NCBI GenBank assembly: GCA_033558025.1
Contig: JAUCEF010000005.1
Location: 3,348,001 to 3,412,000, forward strand
Length of the DNA stretch: 64,000 nt
From: Phytophthora sp. 'mugwort'
Taxonomy: Eukaryota; Oomycota; Peronosporomycetes; Peronosporales; Peronosporaceae
Direction: 5' to 3'
The notes under the pieces are model-generated. The model had not been told where the DNA came from. It searched no databases and was given only the letters and a program-made list of their open reading frames with translations. Positions 46,719 through 58,500 of this stretch are shown here, one piece after another. A program made the position numbers and the translations under genes. The first letter of the stretch is position 1; each line of letters starts with the position of its first letter.

Positions 46719-48182
46719 ATGGACAACACGCACGATCCGGTCTACCTCGAGGGGTTTACAGCCCAGTGCGTGGAGCCAACCCAACTGCCAAAGTTCACCC
46801 CAGAGTCCGTCCACCTGCTGTGTTCTTATGCTTCGCACCGCGATACCCGTAAGAGCAAACCGACAATCTGGATGGTAAATTGCAGCGTCTTGTGCTGATG
46901 GAGTGTCATATTAGTGGTGGAGATTGCATGTAAAGAGAGATTGAGTGGCTGCTACTACGGCAACGAAAAGGCCAGACAGAGTGTGGAGCTAAAGTTTGGC
47001 GACTTCGTGGCCTACTATCAAGCAACGTACAGGCGGGAGTCGCATTGGCTGCAGTCGGTGGACGATCTGGAGTTTTATCTAGCACAGTGCCCCATCGCAG
47101 TGCTCAAGCCTGACGCCACGTGCACCAGAGCGACTCTGCCCAGGGTCATGGACGATTTCCGTCTGTAAGATGTTTGGATTGTGAGTTTTGTTTTCCTCAG
47201 CGTGTTGACTAGTTACTTGTGTTTTGTGATCGCTGATAGACCGACATGCCTCCACGACAAACCGGTTACACAAGTGAATCTGTGGATGACTGTGCAACCG
47301 GGTCGGACGACGCTACATTATGACGCGTATCAAAACATTCTTGTGGTTTTGTACGGGAGGAAAACTGTCACGTTATATCCACCGTCAGACACGGACATGT
47401 TGTATCCATTTCCAGTGCACACCAAGTCTGTGAATCACAGCCAAGTCAACATCCTGCAGCCCGATCTCGCAACGCATTCGCGATTTCCCGAGGCATCGGC
47501 TCAACGATTCGAAGTCACGGCAGGAGGTATCGTACTCTGCTCTCAATTTTACTTGATATGCTGTATTCACCGTGGTCGTGGAAATTAACGTATTATTAAT
47601 GGTTCCACTGCAGATGCACTTGTGATCCCAGAGGGCTGGTGGCATCAGGTGGACTCTGACGAGTTTACGATTGCTGTCAACTACTGGTGGGATGGTGTGC
47701 GAGAGCAGCTCGTAGTAGATAAACGGATGGTTCCATACTACGCCCGTGTTATGATGGAGGAACTGGTCGAGCAGCGATACGAGTCGCGTCTGCTAGCCTT
47801 ACGATCTTCGCCAGGAATAGACACCGCGATCAAATTCGAAGATGAAAGCAGCGCGGTAGCAGCTATTAATGCGATGCATGGTCAACCGGGTCGTGAGCGA
47901 GTGTTGATGTCATTGGAAGGTGATGTGTTTATGAAGACGCAGCGACTCCTGGCAACAAACCACGCTAAAGATTGGCAGAAATTGTTGGCAAATGCTAGCG
48001 TTGACTTGGTAGCGGTCTTGACTAAATGCTGGGAGAATGATGATCTGGAGCCTGATTTCCTTGGCGTGGTGTTGGGCGGTCTCGGAGACGAGGAAGAGGC
48101 GATCAAGGAGCAACTTGCGACCAAACAAGCGCAATTCCGCCAAAACTGCGCTACGCAAATGTATCGTTCGTTATTTGGCTAG
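46719..48182 (+). CDS. JmjC/cupin_8 family Fe(II)/2-oxoglutarate oxygenase
   Basis: Four exons (46719-46874, 46938-47164, 47240-47526, 47614-48182) give 412 residues with matching phases. The iron site is visible as HYD in TTLHYDAYQNILVVLYG in exon 3 and the distal His in IPEGWWHQVDSD at the start of exon 4. The typical YGRKTVTLYPP strand follows the first motif. The family includes JMJD5, HSPBAP1 and TYW5, which hydroxylate proteins or tRNA or act as peptidases. Residues about 240-412 form an extra helical C-terminal part. The substrate cannot be told from sequence. The exon 1/2 junction is the weakest (acceptor AAAGAG), and the start could lie slightly upstream. No targeting signal is evident. 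Confidence 0.82.
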
Positions 48183-48376
48183 CTTCAAGCACTGGTTCAA
48201 CATGAAGCCGTTACGGATGGTTGAACTCAGGGCTCTCGACCACCGAAAAGCAACATGTTAAACCCACAGTGATTGGCTAATGTCGACATCCGTCATCAAA
48301 ATCGGGGAGATTGACCGTTATTTTCTATGCGTCTCAACAGCAAGATTAGCAGCGTCTGAACAGTAAGATTGTACGC

Positions 48377-50366
48377 ATGCGCGTCCTCAAAGCCCTGGGT
48401 CACAAGAGATCTCACTTCATTTCTCAATTGACCTCGTCACTAAAACTCAAGTACTCCAATCAATCGCCAATGACCAAGTGTGATACCTTCGACGACCCCT
48501 CTTTCGACGTCCCCATGGTGGAAATCAAGCGTCAAGTTAAACTCCAGTGGAATGTGCGGCCGTCCGACTTCTCGAACTTGTGCGCCAACCCCATCCGAAA
48601 AATTGTGGACAACATCAAGAAGCCCGCGACATCTACCAAGACTCTGATTCCGCTGTCTCTAGGTAGGTATCCGACGTCTGTGGTTTTTCCGTTCGCCCGG
48701 TCTACAACCTAACTTTCGATTGGATGCTGTATTACCTGTACAGGTGACCCCACGGTGTTCGGCAACCTGCAATGCGCTGATGTACTGGTGCAAGCGATTG
48801 TCCGCAACACTCGGTTAGATTCATGCAAGGCTTTAAATTTTGCGCGAGCTGGAAACTCACCCGTCTCCTTTCTTTAACTTACCAGTTCAATGCAGTACAA
48901 CGGCTACATCCACTCAGCTGGCTCCGAGGCAGCTCGTGCGGCCATTGCACAGCACTATGGCAACATGCGTGCTCCATTGACGATGGACGATGTCATCATC
49001 GCCAGTGGGTGCTCGGGTGCTATCGAGATTGCTGTACGTGGCCTGCTGAACCCTGGTGATAACATCCTGCTCCCTAGGCCTGGATTCCCGTTGTACCAAG
49101 CACTGTGCGAAGCGCATAAGATTGAGTGCCGCTTTTACAACCTCAAGGCAAGATTGCTACAGAGTATTATCATTTGTGGTGAGCAAGCTTTTTGACGCAT
49201 TGTGTGCAATTTGATGAAAACAGCCGGAAAACAACTGGGAGGTCGACCTCGAACACATGCAATCTTTGGTGGATGGTAGTACGAAGGCTATCTTGGTGAA
49301 CAACCCCTCGAATCCCTGCGGCAGTGTGTACTCAAAGGTAAGGGGAGCAGTGATATTGTAAGCTGAATATCATTCTCACTGATGGTTGGGTTTGCAATGC
49401 AGCCTCACTTAGAAGAAATCCTGGCTTTGGCGGACGTGTACAAAATCCCTATCATCGCGGTAGGGGAGCATCCCTTCACTCGTGAGGATGTCAGTGTTTC
49501 TCATTTGTATTGATTGAACGTTAGGATGAGATTTACGGTGACATGGTATTCGGGAGCAACGTATTCTTCCCCATGGCGACACTGACGAGGACAGTCCCCG
49601 TGGTGGCGGTGGGTGGCTTGGCAAAACAGTTTTTAATTCCAGGTTGGAGAGTTGGTTGGGTCATGGTGCATGACCGCAATGACATCCTGAAAGACGTGCG
49701 CGCCGCCTATTTCAAACTGTCCCAGAACATCCTTGGGGCAAACTCCCTTGTCCAGGTATAGTCTTATCACCAACTAGTAACCTGCTTTTGAGATTTCGAT
49801 GCTCACATGCTGATGGCTGTGTCACCAGAGTGTAATCCCAGATCTGCTGGCACCAGTTCCTGGTAGTGCGGAGGAGCAATCGCTGGTGTTCTTTAAGAAG
49901 CGGTACTTCGCGACCCTGGAGGACAACGCCAAGTTTACCATCGACACGCTCACGAAAATCCCGGGTCTGGAGGTGGTGGTCCCTCAGGGCGCGATGTACG
50001 CGATGGTACGTAGCAACGTGGACACGAAACCAAATACGCCGTATATATCATCTCATGTCATATGTGTGTGTGTATATGCTTCACAATGTCCGCAGGTGCA
50101 AATCCGAATTGATGTTCTAACAAAGATCAAAGACGACTTCGACCTCACGCAGAAGCTGCTGGACGAAGAGTCTGTCTTCGTGTTGCCCGGCCAGGTAAGC
50201 TATTGCGCAGTTGTCCTTGTGTTATACCGACTAACTCTTTGCCTTGTTGCGCTGCTGGTAGTGCTTTGGAATGACCAACTACATCCGCATCGTATTCTCG
50301 GCGCCGCACGAAGTCCTGGCGGACGCCTACACTCGTCTCGCCGACTTTTGCCGCCGTCACCAATGA
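48377..50366 (+). CDS. Tyrosine aminotransferase-like PLP enzyme (class I/II)
   Basis: Nine exons (48377-48662, 48744-48813, 48886-49147, 49224-49337, 49403-49459, 49525-49755, 49829-50005, 50096-50194, 50262-50366) give 466 residues, all in phase. Family marks are [36 protein letters not shown], the conserved DEIYGDMVF, and the PLP-lysine region [17 protein letters not shown]. It should transfer the amino group of tyrosine or a related aromatic amino acid to 2-oxoglutarate. A later ATG at 48470 would remove a basic N-terminal stretch that could be a mitochondrial signal. Intron 3 (49148-49223) uses a GC donor. The gene is unusually intron-rich for this window. A decayed partial copy follows at 50.46 kb. 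Confidence 0.93.
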
Positions 50367-50459
50367 ACGGGTCAGCTTCATTACCACTTTAATGTGTTTC
50401 GTAATGCTCCGTAACGAACCGTCAATGAATACGTTTAAATCCAATACTTTTCTTTACCT

Positions 50460-50960
50460 TCGGAACAATTCAAGGGCTATCGCACCGCCATGACCAAAAG
50501 ACAACACTGCAAAAGCAAGAAACTAAATTCCATCGGAATGTGCAGCCGTCTTATTGGTCAAAGCGCTGCGCCAATCCCACCCGAAAGATCTTAAGACAAT
50601 ATCAGAAAACACGCTCGTTTCCAAGACCATAATCCCGCCGTCTCTTAGTTGTCATCTCTTAGTCTTTGGTCGTGTTTGAGCACACGAGCAAAGGGATGAT
50701 TGTATTCCATAGTGACCCGACGATGTTTGCCAATTTGCCTCGGCTTCCTGTCATTGCGATAAGCCAGCCTTCCTTTTGGCAATTGGGTTTCACGGCTAAC
50801 TTTTACTCATGTTGTCTGAGTTGTTGTTAAATTGGCCTTGTATTTGATTGACCGAGTGTACTAGTGCTGCAGATAAAGATTGACACCGACATCCTGACAT
50901 GATCAAATACGACTTCCACTTCACCCAGAAGTTGGCGAGCTGCTCGTTACCCAAAACGAT
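50460..50960 (+). pseudogene. Truncated, decayed copy of the aminotransferase gene
   Basis: This sequence mirrors pieces of the gene just upstream. Positions 50500-50655 match exon 1 (GGAATGTGCAGCCGTC..., GCGCCAATCCCACCCGAAA, CCGCCGTCTCTTAG). Positions 50700-50735 match the start of exon 2 (GTGACCCGACGATGTTTGCC). Positions 50870-50960 match exon 8 (ATCAAATACGACTTCCACTT and CACCCAGAAGTTGGCGAGCT). Exons 3-7 are gone and many point changes and small deletions are present. It is evidence of an old tandem duplication followed by internal deletion. It has no open frame and makes no protein. Confidence 0.8.
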
Positions 50961-51324
50961 TGCTCTTTGCTGTCCAAAAAACAAAAAATCCATTCATGGA
51001 TACTTTGTAGATGAAATCATGTTAGCTTTTAAATTAAATAACCAATTATATTCGGGCATGACAATTACGTCCAATCGGTGATCCCACCATATCAAACGCA
51101 AGTTTTGATTACCGATACCCTGTGGTAATCACATTTATTTCCAAACATAGCAACCTACAGGTTTGTTAATCATCGACATAGTTATATTTGAATATCCGGT
51201 ATCGTATCACTAACCAGTCCCTCTTTATAGTTATGGGTGCAACAGCTGTTGTTTAGAGCGAAAATTTCTGTTTGAGGCTGTTCAGAATCGCAAAAGCCAA
51301 CTGCCCGCGACTGACTAACTCCCC
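50961..51324. other. Promoter side of the GH72 gene
   Basis: This AT-rich stretch has no gene. It should contain the promoter of the glucanosyltransferase. No clear oomycete initiator match was found. Confidence 0.35.
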
Positions 51325-53359
51325 ATGACCGGACGAAGTCTCCTTCTACTGGCCGTGTTGGCGGCCGTCGCGCTGCTGCACCACATGACTGCGGGCGCAG
51401 CCGTTGACGGCGTGATCGTCGTGCGCGGCAACAAGCTCTACAACGCCAAGACGGGCGAGCGCTTCTTTATTAAAGGGGTGCGTTCGAACAGAGGAAGTCC
51501 GGACATTTACGGCAAATCACCAATTAAAAAAAAAAAAAAAAAAAATTATACAGTGGAGAAAGACTGATATGTGTGTATTGTTTGTGTTGTACTGCCGCGA
51601 CGCAGATGACGTACGAGTACGCCGTGAGCGATGATTATTACGACAAGTACTCGAAGGCCGCGATCTCAGAGAACCTCTCAGGCCTTAAGTACAACACGCT
51701 GCGTCTTTACAACATCAACCCTTCGTCCTCGTACAAGAAATTCATGAACGATATGGCCAAGCTCGGCGTCTACGTCATGGTCTCGGCCTCGCCCGACAAC
51801 GATGCCTACTATGGGAAGTACCGCTACTCGACCATTACTAAGAGCCTCAGCTGCTCGGGCAAAGTGTCCTCCGGCGACGGCGTTAAGACCGTAGACCAGA
51901 CCGAGACCTGCTACCCGGCATTGCTGCTTGAGTACGGCAAAAAAATCATCCAGAACTTCGCGCAGTACGACAACACGCTGGGCGTTGTCGTAGCGAACGA
52001 AATCATGCAGGCCGATCTCACAGCTGGCTCATGTGTTAAGGCATACGTGGCCGACTTGAAGAACTGGATGACGGTCAACGGCAAGAAGTTGCGCATTTTG
52101 CCACTCGCTTACGCTGCTGCTGACAGTAGCAACGACGACGTGTCCAACGCCGACGACTATCACGTGATTAAGATCCAGGGTCTACTCTGCGGAGACAAGA
52201 TGACGGATGGTATGATGACGGAGAGTATCGATATTTATCTGATCAACGAGTACCGCTGGTGCCCCGACTCGACGTTTGCGGAGGCATACCAGCGCTACAT
52301 TAACATGGCTCAAGGTATTCCCATTGTCGTTGCCTTTGGCGAGTACGGCTGTAAGACGTCTTCTGCATCTCCGCGTGATTGGGGAATGATTCCGTATTTG
52401 TACGAACAGCCTTCAAAGACGAAGGAGTTTTCGGCCGTTTGGTCCGGTGGACTGGCTTACTCGTATGGTGAAGCCAAGCTTGCATCGGACTCGCTGTTCC
52501 CGATGTTCACTGGTAGGGCAAATTTGCCACTCAAAATTCCAAGATCTTCGGCTTGATTCGCTAACACTTTGTTCCCCATTTGTAGGCGGCAGCACGGACT
52601 TCTTGTCGACGCCCAGTTCGAAGTCCTCGGCGGATTACACTAATCTGAAAGCCATGTTTGCTAAGTACTCCGGCTACACGGACGATGCCGAGTGGACCGA
52701 CAGCACCAAGTGCAAATGGAAGCCTACCCTGGAAACCAAGACGCAGTCGACCAACACACGGGCAACCAAGTACGGCTGGATCGTGAGCAGCTGTTCAGCG
52801 AGCAATCTGAAGATCTCGAGCTCGGACTCGTGGACGTGCTCCAGCCGGGAAGGCGTGGTCTGCACTGACGATGGTGACACATGTGATGTGACTATCAGTG
52901 GCTCCATTGGTACGACCCAGGAGGATATTTGCGGCACATACGAGGTCACGAGCGGCGGTGGCACTTGCGAAAGCACGTCCGATTGCGGTGGCAACGGCCA
53001 GTGCAAGGAATCGAACGGCACGAAGTCGTGCAGCTGTTTGTCCTGCTACACGGGCACTGACTGCAGCGTTAAGGATATTAGCTCCTGTGCGACTCTGAGC
53101 AGTTCGGATACGGCCCCGAAGACCATTTTCGCGGGCATTGGTGTGTTTTTGGGCGTCATGGCGGTGGTCTTCATCGCCCTCGGCGTTGGCGCGGCCAAGA
53201 AGAAAGCTGGTAAGTGTCTTGCCATGCTCATGCCTCGGCGGATTGCGCGCTTTTGTCTTAACTTTTTCCACTCGTGCTCCTTGTTATTCAGAAACGGACA
53301 GGTTGGCGCAGCAGGTGAAGGCCGGGGGCAACACCCAAACGAGCGCTGCTGCACTGTAG
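51325..53359 (+). CDS. GH72 1,3-beta-glucanosyltransferase (Gas/Gel family) with EGF-like module and membrane tail
   Basis: Four exons (51325-51477, 51606-52512, 52586-53209, 53292-53359) give 583 residues. An N-terminal signal peptide (LLLLAVLAAVALL) is encoded in exon 1. The family start GERFFIKG is split by intron 1. The acid/base Glu is in LGVVVANEIMQ and the nucleophile Glu in VVAFGEYGCKTS. After the catalytic barrel come a Ser/Thr/Cys-rich region and an EGF-like module (CGGNGQCKESNGTKSCSCLS). A transmembrane helix follows (FAGIGVFLGVMAVVFIALGV), then a short basic tail encoded mainly by exon 4. Fungal homologues elongate wall beta-1,3-glucan and are often GPI-anchored; here a type I membrane anchor is indicated. 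Intron 1 contains a 20-nt poly-A tract (51526-51545). Confidence 0.93.
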
Positions 53360-53578
53360 AGGCGCTAGATCTGGCTATATTGTAGTGAACATGGCAATCA
53401 CCAGCGCCTGCTATTGAGATTTTCATGGTTTATTTGACAGAAACAACGTAACAACGCAGCTTTGTTCACATTTACCATTTAACCCAATTGATATTTCTCT
53501 CTTTTCGCCACGTCGGAAATATTTAACTGGGATAAAAGAAAGGGTTTATTCAAACGTAAAGGTTAATTCAAAAGCTCA
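53360..53578. other. Intergenic between GH72 and OLA1 genes
   Basis: This 219-bp spacer holds the 3' end of the GH72 gene and the promoter of OLA1. No gene is present. Confidence 0.4.
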
Positions 53579-53602
53579 CGAGCGCCATTCGCTTTTTGTC
53601 TT
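53579..53602 (+). promoter_or_regulatory. Oomycete-type initiator (Inr/FPR-like) before OLA1
   Basis: The sequence GCGCCATTCGCTTTTTGTCTT resembles the oomycete core promoter made of an initiator (CATTYNNC-like) followed by the flanking TTTGTCTT-type element. It lies about 30-50 bp before the ATG at 53631, which is the usual spacing. The match is by memory of the consensus and is not scored. Confidence 0.5.
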
Positions 53603-53630
53603 AAAAAACTCCGCACCGAAGTCCGTCGCC

Positions 53631-54986
53631 ATGCCGCCCAAAGGAAAGAAGACCGACGAGGTGAGGTGCATGTCCTCCCCACTCCCCACTTTCTTCTTCC
53701 TTCCTCTCTAACTCCACGCTCTTCCTCCCCCGCTTTCCATCTGGCAGCCCACGCGCACGTACCTGGGTCGCCCCGGTAACAACGTCAAGATCGGCATCGT
53801 GGGCGTGCCCAATGTGGGCAAAAGCACCTTCTTCAACTGCTTGTCGAAGCTGCATATCCCCGCCGAGAACTTCCCCTTCTGCACCATTGACCCCAACGAC
53901 GCCGTGGTGCCGCTGCCCGACCAGCGCTTCAACTGGCTTGTGGACAAGTACCAGCCCGCCAGCGTCGTGCCGCCCGTCATCTCCATCACGGACATCGCCG
54001 GTCTTGTGCGCGGCGCCGCCGAAGGTGCCGGTCTGGGCAATGCCTTCCTGTCACATATCCAGGCCGTGGACGCCATCTACCACATGGTGCGCGCCTTCGA
54101 CTCGACCGAGGTGACCCACGTGGAGGGCAATGTGGACCCCGTGCGTGACATGAAGATCATCCAGGAGGAGCTCCGTCTTAAGGACATTGAGCGCGTCAAG
54201 AAGGAATCGGCTGGCGTCAAGAAGCTTGCTGAGCGCGGCGTTGGTGGTAAGGAGAAGAAGGTCGAGTACGAGTCGCTGTGCAAGATTCAGGAATGGCTCG
54301 AGTCCGGCAAGGACGTGTCCTTCGGCACCTGGACGGCCCCAGAAGTCGAGATCCTTAACACCATGCAGTTGCTGACTGCCAAGCCCGTCGTTTACCTCAT
54401 CAACGTAAGCAAGCGTGACTACCTGCGTAAGAGCAACAAGTACCTGCCCAAGATCGCCGAGTACATCAAGGAGCGCGGCGGAAACGAGCCCGTGGTCCCG
54501 CTTAGTTGCGAGTTCGAGCTGGAGCTGCTCGACCTCGAAGCTGGTGGCGAGCTGGAGACGTACTACAAGGAGAACCCGACCCACAAGTCGATTCTCAACC
54601 GCGTGCTCCGCATGGGTTACCACGCTCTTGGCCTGATCCACTTCTTCACGGCCGGCAAAGACGAGGTGCGTGGCTGGACCATCCGCAAGGGACGGATGGC
54701 ACCCCAGGCTGCCGGTGTCATCCACACGGACTTCGAGAAGGGCTTCATCATGGCTGAAGTTCAGGCTTTTGCCGACCTGAAAGAGCGTAAGTTTTGGCAT
54801 CCTATGTGTACTTGTCACTCGTGTGGTGGCTGTGTGTTGAGCTACAAGGGACCTAACATCGATGTTTTTTAATACTTTGCAGTGGGCACGGAAGAGGCTG
54901 TCAAGAAGGCTGGCAAGCTGAAACAGCAGGGCAAGAAGTACGAGGTTCAGGATGGCGACATTATTTTCTTCAAGTTCAACAACTAG
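53631..54986 (+). CDS. OLA1: Obg-like ATPase 1 (YchF/OLA1 family)
   Basis: Three exons (53631-53660, 53748-54786, 54883-54986) give 390 residues, close to the usual 390-400. The P-loop [11 protein letters not shown] is at about residue 28, the switch II motif [17 protein letters not shown] follows, then a coiled-coil arm ([20 protein letters not shown]). The C-terminal TGS domain includes [20 protein letters not shown] and the family ending [15 protein letters not shown]. The protein is a cytosolic, ribosome-associated ATPase. The G4 motif reads NVSK, whereas homologues usually have N-x-S/T-E with Glu giving ATP preference; Glu to Lys here is unusual. Codon use is strongly biased to C/G in third positions, as in highly expressed genes. 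Confidence 0.97.
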
Positions 54987-55585
54987 GTGGATTAACAGCC
55001 CGTGATGTTGAGTACGTCGGACAACCGTGGCGTTGAGGTAGCCCTCCGCTCTAGCTATGAGTGGGATGTGGTTTTGAGTGCACGTTGCAGATGATGTCTA
55101 CGCGTCTAGAGCATGTGGATTGAAGAGCGCGACTGCCGAGCATTCCGCAATGAAAATAAAGCTGCGCTTTGAGCACAAAGTTCTACCGATGCAATCAACG
55201 TTGGAGGTTGTGCTGGAAGCGGGAATTGCTTGTTGTGTTTGCCAGACTGGACTAGCATAAGCATAACAATTTCAGATACGGTGAAGGGGCAGCAATATCT
55301 TGGATCTGCGCAACCCGTCGCGCCTCTTGAATGGTGTTTGCTATTGGTGGGTGGCGACGACTGATCGGGTCGAGTTTTCCACTTGTCCGTCTAGTTCGGT
55401 TGAGACTGTTATAGGCGAGGAAGCAATAGCATTTGGCAGGAAGTTGAAGCCAGCAGCACGAGAGGAATTCCATCCGAGAGACAGGTTTTAATCTAGGCAT
55501 AACCCACCGAGGGCAGAGCTGAAATGGTGCGTCACTTGGCTCGTCCATTGTTTACTTTGCTGGGTTGGCGAGGTTTGTTGAAAAT
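54987..55585. other. Intergenic between OLA1 and dynein genes
   Basis: This stretch contains the OLA1 3' end and the dynein promoter. Frames of 60-98 codons occur but none is recognised. An untranslated or short coding 5' exon of the dynein gene may lie here. Confidence 0.4.
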
Positions 55586-58500
55586 ATGCTCCAAAAATGT
55601 TCACTTTGTCAGCCGATCGGGTACGGATGCGAGCCCGAGCTGGCGTGGATTGCACCCAAGCAGAACGGAGAGATCCCTATTAAGCGATCTGGACATTCTT
55701 TTACCTTAAAAAGCTCCGAGTCGGAGACTGCCATCTACCTGTTCGGCGGGTGCGATCATAAATCGCCCCCGGGACCCACTAATGAACTCTACAGACTCGA
55801 CGTCACAAATGGTAGGAATTGTTAAATGTAATTTCTTTAAAAAGTACTTTGAACAGGAAAAGGAACTGAACAATATTGGCTTGAGGGCAGGATATACGTG
55901 GTCCAAGATAACAAGCTCGCAGAGTGATGACGATGTGCCAGCGCCACGATGGAGACATTCCGCCATTCTGTTTGAAAATAATATTATCATCTTTGGAGGC
56001 TTTGCAGCTGAGAAGAGAATGAATGACCTCTGGATTTTCAGCACCGAATTGAGGGTATGGGAGCAAAAGTACGCTCAGGGCTTTTGGGAGGGGCTACCGC
56101 AGTGCCGTGGAGCACATAGTGCCACGCTTGTTGGAGAGAAAATGTACGTGTTTGGAGGCTACGGCGGCAATGGCTTTGGTCGTACCGACTTTAATGACCT
56201 CCACGCATTGGATTTGCACTCGTTCAAGTGGCAAGAGATTCAAACAGAAGGTGAAAAGCCAGAGCCTCGCTCGGGACACCAAACGTGCTTGGTTAAAGAA
56301 CAATTGCTGGTCATTGGCGGGTGGAACAGCTTTAAACAGTTCCAAGACATCTTCGTTTTAGACTTGCCAACCAAAACCTGGAGCTTACTGAGCACTCCAC
56401 TGCATGCTCCTATCTGGAATCACACGTGTGTGAGCGTTGCGGCTGTGCCTCATTGGAAAGTGTTTTTGTTTGGTGGCAACAGTGGCGATTTAGCCGAGTC
56501 AGGAACGGCACAAGGAGCATACTTGAATAACACTGCTGTGTTGGATACTGGTAGTATGACGTGGCTGAATCCGCCGGTAAAAGGTGAACTCCCAAAGGCA
56601 CGAGCTGATACGGCCATGGTTTTTGATGCAAATACCAACCACTTGATCTTCTTTGGAGGGTGGGCAAATCGTTGGTACAACGACTTGCACGTCCTAAAGG
56701 CTAGCGAAATTGTTGGACCTCCGTACTCAATTTCGTCGATCGAGCCAAAGGAAGGACCAATTACGGGAAACGCGAAGGTTAAAGTCACAGGTTTCAACTT
56801 TACTGGCCAAAATGCCACGCTGCGGTTTGCGGTTGCTAAAGGTTCAGTCGACGTCACGGGAGCTGTCCTCAGTTCTAGTGTCCTTCAGGCTACAGCTCCC
56901 AGCTTTGACAAGTTTGGGCCATTAACTGCTGAGGTTCGAGTCTCCATGTCCGGCGGTATGTACACAAACGTAGCCACGTCTTTCCGTTTCCACTCAGTCA
57001 CCGCAGCTCCAAAGTCGCTAGCGTTTGGCCCGTGTTTAATCGCTGCACTGAGTGATAACTGTTTGGCCGAGCTGCCGACGACATTTATTATCCAGTCTCG
57101 GGACAAAGATGACAATCCTCGCGACTGTGGAGGAGATGAATTCACAATTACTCTCAAATATTGCGATGATCTCCACGCTGAAGTGGAGCAGGTTCCATCC
57201 ATCCTCGACAAGAACGATGGCACATATGTAGTAACATTTACTCCGTCGAAAGCAGGAAAATACGACGTCTCGGTGGACTTTACCGGCACATTTAGTGGGA
57301 TTGCAGGCCCTATACGCGGCTCTCCATTCACCGCAGTGTTCCAGCCCCCATCGGATGAGAACAAAGCAAAATGTCTCCCACCTCTTGCGTCGCAAAAAGA
57401 CTTTGACTCGCCAGAGCTTATTCGGCGTGTGATGGCAACAATGAACAAGCGCAACGGAGAGTTTCGCCGCATTCTGGTTGACCTACGGAAGGATATTCCA
57501 AACAATGAGACAGATGGGCTCGAGACGCTGCGGAAGGTGAAAGAAATCATTCGCAAACTTGAGACGGAGAGGGCTACAAACCATTTAATTCTGGACCAAG
57601 TGCGTCAGCTCTTCCTTAATATCAAGAAGAACGGCGGTCATGTCGACAAAGAGCTCATAGAAATTGAGAATATGGAGAAACTCTTCGTCGACGTCGAGAA
57701 ACAAATCCCAATCACCGAGAAACGCGTCCAGGAGCCTACTCGGATATTCAGCGAAAAGACTGAGGACAAGATCATTGCGTATGAGAAGATGATCGCTCAA
57801 AAGATGGAAGCTCTCAAGACGCTCGACTTTTGGTCGTCGAAACTCGAGCCGGATAAAGGTTTGGAGAAGATTGAGAGTTATCTTGTCGACTGGAATATGG
57901 AGATGAAGAAATGCGAGGAAAACACCAAGTTATGCTCCATCTTTGGCTTCCCACAGCTAATGAATGAATCTCTTCGCATGATGGGTCTGATGCACGCGGA
58001 TGCAGATGCAATGAAGACTGTTTGGGCAATCATTAAGCGGGCCAAAGCCTTTTTCAAGGCCACGCAAGACATTTTATTCAGAGAAGTTGATGTCAATGCA
58101 CTGCAGATTGAAGTGCAGTCTGCATTGAAAGAGCTTAAGAAGATCCCTAAGGGCATCCAATGGAGCGATGCGTACACTTCCATCTTGAAGGAGTGTCAGG
58201 CGTTTGATAAGACTCACCCGCTCATCCGCTGTGTTTCATCCAGTTACATGCGTCCGAGGCACTGGAAGCGTATCATGGCGCACACAGGAGAGTTTTGTAC
58301 ACCAGACGAAGACCCGGCACAGCGCCTCTCTTTGATCTTGAACAAAAATCTGTTCAATTTCAGCTCAGATATTAACGAAATTTGCTACGAAGCCGAGAAA
58401 GAGCAAGAGCTGGAGCTCCGTTTGATCGAACTTGAAGCTCTATGGGCCGAGGTAAACTGGGAAATGACACCTTATAATCCAGGTGCTGCCGACAAAGAGA

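Noticed and set aside
54051..54818. Minus-strand 255-codon frame in OLA1
   Set aside because: It is a shadow produced by strong third-position C/G bias of OLA1; no motif.
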